Positions 59,827 through 64,000 of a DNA stretch of 64,000 bases are shown piece after piece. This stretch comes from Liriodendron chinense. Its lineage: Eukaryota > Streptophyta > Magnoliopsida > Magnoliales > Magnoliaceae. A model generated the notes under the pieces. The model had not been told where the DNA came from. It searched no databases and saw only the letters and a program-made list of their open reading frames with translations. The DNA lies in NCBI GenBank assembly GCA_003013855.2, contig ML058453.1, positions 5,511,861 through 5,575,860 on the forward strand, read 5' to 3'. The stretch's first letter is position 1. Every line of letters begins with the position of its first letter. The position numbers were made by a program, and so were the translations under genes.

Positions 59827-60682
59827 CGGGCAGCCACAATGTATGTTGAAAGGCTGACAAAAACCCATTTCGACTAGCCTTCTAAATCCATGACTAAATG
59901 CTTCAACTACAAGGATAAACAGACTAGGCGAGATTGGATCTCGTAGGTGGAGCCCACGAGATGATTTGAAGAAATCGAAGCTTCTCCACTGATTAACATT
60001 GAAAACCGACTGTTTCCCCAACATCTTTCCTCAAGTTTAACCCATTATACTCTATCGTAGGCCTTTTCCATCTCGAGCTTTAACACTATGTTGTTTCCCC
60101 GCACCTTCTTATCAATGTCTTTGAACAACCCTTGGGCTAGGGAAATGCTTTCTATGATCGATCTGCCTCAGATGAAAGCACCTTGCTCCTCTAAAATCAG
60201 CTTGGGAAGTAAATCATTGAGACTAAAGGCAATTACCTTGGAAATATATTTTATAAATACAGTTACATAGACTTATGGGCCAAAAGTCGAAAAACTTATC
60301 TGGAGATAAAGTCTTCGAGACTAGGCACAGGAGCGAAACAGCGAAAGCTGGAGGCATAATCCCTCCGTTAAAGAAGAACTTAACCACCTTGTGTATATCT
60401 TGCCTCACTATATATAAACCAGTAACAATTGAAGAAAGCACCCGTAAAATCGTCTAGCCTTGGTGCACCATCTCTGGGTAGGGAATAAACTGTGTGCTTG
60501 ACTTTCGTCGAGAGATGGTTTAGCTAGGAGGGCTTCATTGTCTTCTCGTGTGACCCCCTCCGAAATAGGATCTAGGAAATCCCCAATTTGATATGTCTCT
60601 TTCGACATAAACAATGAAGAAAAGAACTTCACACATTCTTCTTTATTTATTGATTGGGTGCCTTTAATCTAGTCTAGTGTAG

Positions 60683-60774
60683 TTGGGTCGACTGAAGCAC
60701 GCTGTGATATTTCCAATCGACTAAGGTATATTTCAGTTGACTAACAAACTCTGTTGATATCTCGGTTGACCGAA
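60683..60774. repeat. Array of four 14-bp GTCGACT-centred motifs
   Basis: TTGGGTCGACTGAA (60683), TTCCAATCGACTAA (60711), TTTCAGTTGACTAA (60731) and CTCGGTTGACCGAA (60761). A consensus close to TTCGGTCGACTGAA is nearly palindromic. Confidence 0.7.
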
Positions 60775-60852
60775 GGTGTAACCGATGGAATGCATAAGTT
60801 TTAGAAAGTGTGGATTTAATTTGTTTCTTAATCTTATACGGTAGTATATAAG

Positions 60853-61450
60853 GGGGTGTTTGATTTCCATTTACATGGTGTAAATACAAGTAAATAGGTA
60901 ATGATTACTTACCATGTAATTTGTGTACTTTTTTACAATGACTCTTTTTGTTTTTTTGTGCACTAATCGAGAAAGGTATGAATTTTTTGTGGGGTCCCCT
61001 GCGATACATGTGACTTATCCCCAGTGTCCATCCATTTTGCAAGGTGATTTTAGAGCATGAACCTAAAATTGAGGCAAATCCAGAGCTCAAGTGGACCATG
61101 CCACATGAAATAGTGGTTTGATTATTTACCGTTAAAAATCATTTACGACTACAATTTCTTATGGTGTGGGCCACTTGAGCTTCGAATATGCCTCATTTTT
61201 GGGCTCATCCCCTAAAATGTTCTAGTAAAACGGATGGACAACATGGATATGTCATAGAGATCACAGTGGGGACCACGAATGTATAACTATACTTTTTGAA
61301 CATTTTTACAAAGAGTAAATACTCGTGCCTATCAAACAGAGGAAAACTGTAATAATTACCTTTTTTATTTACATCATATTACCTGTAATAATTACCTACT
61401 TGCATCTATTTACCTATACTTACCCTATGGAAATGAAACACAAACACGCC
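60853..61450. repeat. MITE-like foldback element nested in the LTR
   Basis: The left end GGGGTGTTTG is mirrored by CAAACACGCC. Subterminal AAGTAAATAGGTAATGATTAC is mirrored by a right arm whose reverse complement has AGGTAAATAGATGCAAGTAGGTAATTATTAC. The centre carries an inverted pair of the common foldback family (GGACCATGCCACATGAAATAG against ATTTCTTATGGTGTGGGCC). Confidence 0.7.
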
Positions 61451-61709
61451 ATAAATGTTCTTATATACATGATTAGGGTATTGTAGAGAAGAGCCTACAC
61501 GATTTCTAAGGTTTGTAAGGGAGAAAGGTAAGGTTTTCAATTCTGTAAGTTGTTCCATCTTTTGTAATTCATTGTTTATAGTAGATTGATCATCGCTTTG
61601 TGACGTAATTTTTTTCTGCAAAGATTTTCCACGTAAAAATCTCTCTGTGCTCGTTTTCGTTCTCTATTCCTTGTTTGATTTGATCTGAGGTTGCTTCCGC
61701 TACAACAAG

Positions 61710-61721
61710 TGGTATTAGAGC
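61710..61721 (+). other. tRNA-Met-type primer-binding site
   Basis: TGGTATTAGAGC lies two bases after the LTR end. It matches the usual TGGTATCAGAGC, complementary to initiator tRNA-Met, at 11 of 12 positions. Confidence 0.85.
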
Positions 61722-61754
61722 GTCATTGGGGGTATTAGATAGAATATGATATAT

Positions 61755-61871
61755 ATGGCATCGAGGGGATCAAATGTGAAGTTTGAGATAGATAAGTTTA
61801 CAAGTAAAAACAATTTTGAACTATGGAGATTGAAAATCATGAAAACCCTCTTAATTCACCAAAAGCTTTAG
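61755..61871 (+). pseudogene. Copia gag N-terminus, truncated
   Basis: An ATG 33 bases after the primer site opens MASRGSNVKFEIDKF, followed by FELWRLKIMKTLLIHQKL and a stop. KFE..KF..KN.FELW..K is the typical beginning of copia gag. The frame after the stop remains gag-like for about 15 codons (HALIGKAHHPKTMMAT) and then similarity ends near 61920, so the element is cut off. Confidence 0.85.
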
Positions 61872-61920
61872 CATGCACTCATTGGAAAAGCGCATCATCC
61901 TAAAACTATGATGGCAACAC

Positions 61921-62721
61921 AAAACTACAAAATAAAAGAACAACTCAAAACCCAAAAGCCAAAGAGATAAATAAGAAAAAAGGGGCACATAGATTTATGT
62001 GGTTTGATTAGTATTTTGTAAATGATTATGAGGCAATAACATAAAGCTTTCCTTTTCACTAAAAGAAGAGAAAATAAAAGTATAAGGTTTACCTTTCTTT
62101 TCTTCTATTGTGCAGGAAATTTCTCACCAAGAAGACACCACATGAAGATACATCCTCTCTATGCGTATTCCCCTTTTATAGATAAGACCACAAGAGAGGT
62201 GGGGAAACTTGGTTTCACACTTAGCATAGAAGAAAGAGAGAGATAATCGTTTCCTTATTATGAGACACGCATGGAATGCGCACAGGCTCCACCCAAAGAG
62301 CAAAGACTTCCTTTGGTGCAATGACATTTTTATCCTTTCGACTATGAGCCCTATTCTTTCACCAGCACACATGATATTTTTTTCATTTGGCCATATTAGG
62401 AGTTACAAGAATTCCAGCCAGCAATTCGCTTGCCAATCTTCTTCTTCTTCTTCTCCTCCTCATGAATGTACATCTCTTCTTCTTAAACCTTATAAGGTTT
62501 AACAACCCAAACAAGCCGCACCATCTAATATCAAAGCTGTTAGAGCTGTCGATCAGTGTTCGTATAGGCACAGATCTCGAATGGTTCAGGCCCAGTCGGT
62601 GACATCCGCTAGCAATCCTATTGAAAATCCATTAATTTCATGGAAAAAAAAAAAAAAAAAAAGGAAAATGGATAGTTCAACGCAAGAAGAGAGATCTACT
62701 TCTCATGTATGTATCTTTACA
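61921..62721. other. Intergenic; possible LTR and RR 3' region
   Basis: A minus-strand TATA-like CTATAAAAGGGGAATACGC at 62161-62180 suggests a reversed LTR or promoter. A run of about 18 A lies at 62644-62661. Part of 62640-62721 would be the 3' UTR of the response-regulator exon. No other gene is seen. Confidence 0.4.
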
Positions 62722-62929
62722 CTACGTGAGACCTCTTGTTCGTGTTTGGTCGTGGTTGTTATTGTGTCTATGGCCACCTTCTTCGTTGTGGTCCTCGTTG
62801 TGATTGTCATCACTGCTGCTGCTGTTGCAACTACAGTGTAGGGATTTGTGAAGGTGGGGTTGAAGCTTCTTCATATCAGACAACTGAACGGGCTTCAACA
62901 GGAATTCCTCAGCTCCTCCTTCCAAGCAC
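62722..62929 (-). CDS. Type-A response regulator, last exon (partial gene)
   Basis: The minus strand reads RCLEGGAEEFLLKPVQLSDM and KKLQPHLHKS, the end of a two-component receiver domain including the conserved lysine in FLLKPV. A short tail rich in Ser, Asp, His and Asn follows and ends in TAG. An acceptor-like GATGCAAG|GTGCTTGG at 62930/62929 fits an intron splitting the Arg codon before CLE.GAEEF, where type-A genes carry their last intron as I recall it. The short tail after the receiver domain and lack of a Myb-like domain suggest type A. Type-A regulators are induced by cytokinin and repress its signalling. The phospho-acceptor Asp would be in upstream exons, not found up to 64000, so they lie outside the window or are missing. 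Confidence 0.75.
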
Positions 62930-62971
62930 CTTGCATCATGAGCATTGCAAATACAATCAACTACGTTCATC

Positions 62972-64000
62972 TTCTAGCCCGCTTTGGGTGCATTCATTCC
63001 AGTTTTGGTTTGCAGCTGGATACATGGGCGGGTGAATTATAGGCTAACTATTGCACGAGTGCCAACTGCTCATGTGTGTATCACATCCAACCCGTCCAAA
63101 AATACGGCCCACTATGAAGATCACATGTTGAATATAAAACTGGCGGTGGGCTGAGTCTGGGCTACGTGCAGCCTACTCAGCCCTACACTTCCAGGACTAT
63201 CTAGGTGTAAGCCCGAGCACGAAAATTGGATGGGCCCACGTGCAGCCTGGATTTTGAACTTTTTTGGGTCGGGCCTATTCAAAATTTTGATTTTTTCAAG
63301 CCCGAGCACAGCCCATTGACAGCCCTAATCAGCATATTTGTAGGATAGGAGACATGTACGCATTAACTTAGGCAGGACAGGGCTACAATGACTTGATCTC
63401 AAGCCTGGCCCAGAAATTGATTGACCATGCATGCAATTCCCAAGCCTGGACCGGGCTACAATGGCCTGAACATACCTGTCTTCATTCGACCGTCTATAAC
63501 AAATCAGGCAGTTGGGATCATGTTATCAGTTTAGTCATTTTAGGATATTCACCGTTCAACTTATGGTCCGTGATTTAGATGGTTTGAACTGAGGTACATA
63601 CATGTCAGGTGTATGATAAGATGTACTCTGTCAGCCCATCGACCGGAAGGGCTGGACATCTTTAGCCCTCGAACCTAAATCTGAGTGCGGTCAAAGTGGA
63701 CAGCTCGAGTCATTTGAGCCCGGTTATGATAAAATGGGTTGGGTCAGGATGGGCTTGGGCTCCAAGAATTATAAGTGTGTCAGTGGGTCAGGCCATGGCC
63801 CGTCCGGCGAGATTTTTGTACCACGGGCCCATCTGCAGTGGGACCCATCATAGAGTGCACAGGCCACGTGAGGAAACCGTGGCCCATCCACCCTATGGAG
63901 GGGATTGGATGCAAGATTCCATCTTATGCTTACTTTTCAATACCTGATTATTCTGGCTGGCACGTTTTCCGATGACATGACCACGACTGGGATGTCTTTC
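62972..64000. other. Right edge; no further exon recognised
   Basis: 63130-63330 is GGGCC/GCCCGAGC-rich and ends GACAGCCCTAAT, like the right end of a hAT-type MITE. 63375-63475 repeats a CAAGCCTGG.CCGGGCTACAATGGCCTGA-like phrase. I found no sequence encoding the earlier receiver-domain blocks of a response regulator on the minus strand. Confidence 0.45.

Larger units (their letters stand above)
58740..60632 (-). pseudogene. LINE reverse transcriptase, broken
   Basis: Readable motifs in order: SLCNCIYKIYF (60240), EEQGAFIRGRSI (60150), KLEMEKAYDRV (about 60080-60050, where relatives as I recall have KLDMEKAYD), a segment SSRGLHLRDPISPSLFIL (59960-59905), then beyond the solo LTR ISHLLFEDDTILFL (59180-59135, the FADD active site with Ala replaced by Glu). 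At the left end VPIHMLAAVDVPTRVLSTLE. Stops and frame changes separate several pieces. Confidence 0.87.
54990..60660 (-). mobile_element. L1-type LINE, one copy split by three insertions
   Basis: Minus-strand ORF2 pieces run in order from right to left: reverse-transcriptase N-terminal part (60632-60408), RT core (60441-59827, 59187-58740), post-RT region (57435-57145), zinc-binding RT-associated domain (56797-56612), RNase H (56210-56010 and 55343 downward) and an A-rich 3' end seen as T-rich DNA near 54993-55020. Solo LTRs at 59188 and 55350 and an opposite LINE at about 57436-58738 interrupt it. Stops and frameshifts show that it is dead. The 5' end is cut off near 60660. Confidence 0.88.
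60678..61707 (+). mobile_element. Copia 5' LTR with a nested MITE
   Basis: It starts near TGTAGTTGGGTCG and ends CTTCCGCTACAACA just before a primer-binding site. A TATA-like AGTATATAAGG occurs at 60844, and the family block ATCGCTTTGTGACG near 61591. A foreign MITE-like element occupies 60853-61450, so the LTR proper is about 430 bp. Four 14-bp motifs precede the TATA box. Left end tentative. Confidence 0.75.

Noticed and set aside
60853..61450. Complete hAT element with 8-bp duplication
   Set aside because: The flanking 8-mers TATATAAG and ATAAATGT do not match; only the inverted ends are supported, so the superfamily is left open.
62581..62841. Plus-strand open frame over the response-regulator exon
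   Set aside because: It is antisense to the recognised exon. Its hydrophobic Val-rich protein is the complement of the His/Asn-rich tail codons.

Overview
This window is repeat-rich nuclear DNA from a flowering plant. The evidence is spliced plant-type genes (a FAF-like gene, a purine-permease gene and the last exon of a type-A response regulator), Ty1/copia and Ty3/gypsy remnants, an L1-type LINE with an RNase H domain, a tRNA-derived SINE, hAT-like and long-TIR foldback elements, and many AT/CT microsatellites. The abundant foldback family built on GTGGGCCCCACC and GTCCATCCATTT blocks reminds me of magnoliid genomes; that placement is from memory and weak. Layout: 1-3425 is a decayed Ty3/gypsy element on the plus strand (RT, RNase H, integrase, probable 3' LTR). 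3474-11430 is intergenic DNA with foldback repeats, a 219-bp tandem duplication, a Tat-like LTR remnant and a solo copia LTR with a perfect CATAT target duplication (8045-8691). 11432-13216 carries the FAF-like gene. 13217-31430 holds no gene I can support, only MITEs, foldback elements, tandem duplications and a second solo copia LTR (30113-30858, target duplication ATCTC). 31430-36318 and 41280-47958 are two copies of one segmental duplication, each with a two-exon purine permease (PUP-family) gene. The first copy is intact (385 aa). The second is a pseudogene with a CAG-to-TAG stop at codon 79 and a 4-nt deletion in exon 2. The intact intron serves as an empty-site control that places a SINE, a gypsy fragment and a 185-bp MITE as later insertions into the second copy. 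36840-39020 resembles a long copia LTR containing an array of a 14-bp palindrome. 47959-54919 is gene-free, with more LTR pieces and a 984-bp hAT-type element bounded by a perfect 8-bp duplication. 54990-60660 is one minus-strand LINE broken by three later insertions: a solo gypsy-like LTR, an opposite-strand LINE and a third solo copia LTR. 60678-61920 is the 5' end of a copia element (LTR with nested MITE, tRNA-Met-type primer site, gag start). 62722-62929 is the last exon of a type-A response regulator on the minus strand, whose other exons lie beyond the window or are lost. The most unusual signal is that several unrelated-looking LTRs each carry, upstream of their TATA box, an array of about 14-bp palindromes whose consensus differs from family to family. 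The host genes do not form an operon or pathway. By family knowledge, purine permeases can move adenine and cytokinin-like compounds, type-A response regulators dampen cytokinin signalling, and FAF relatives affect shoot meristem size, but a functional link is speculation.
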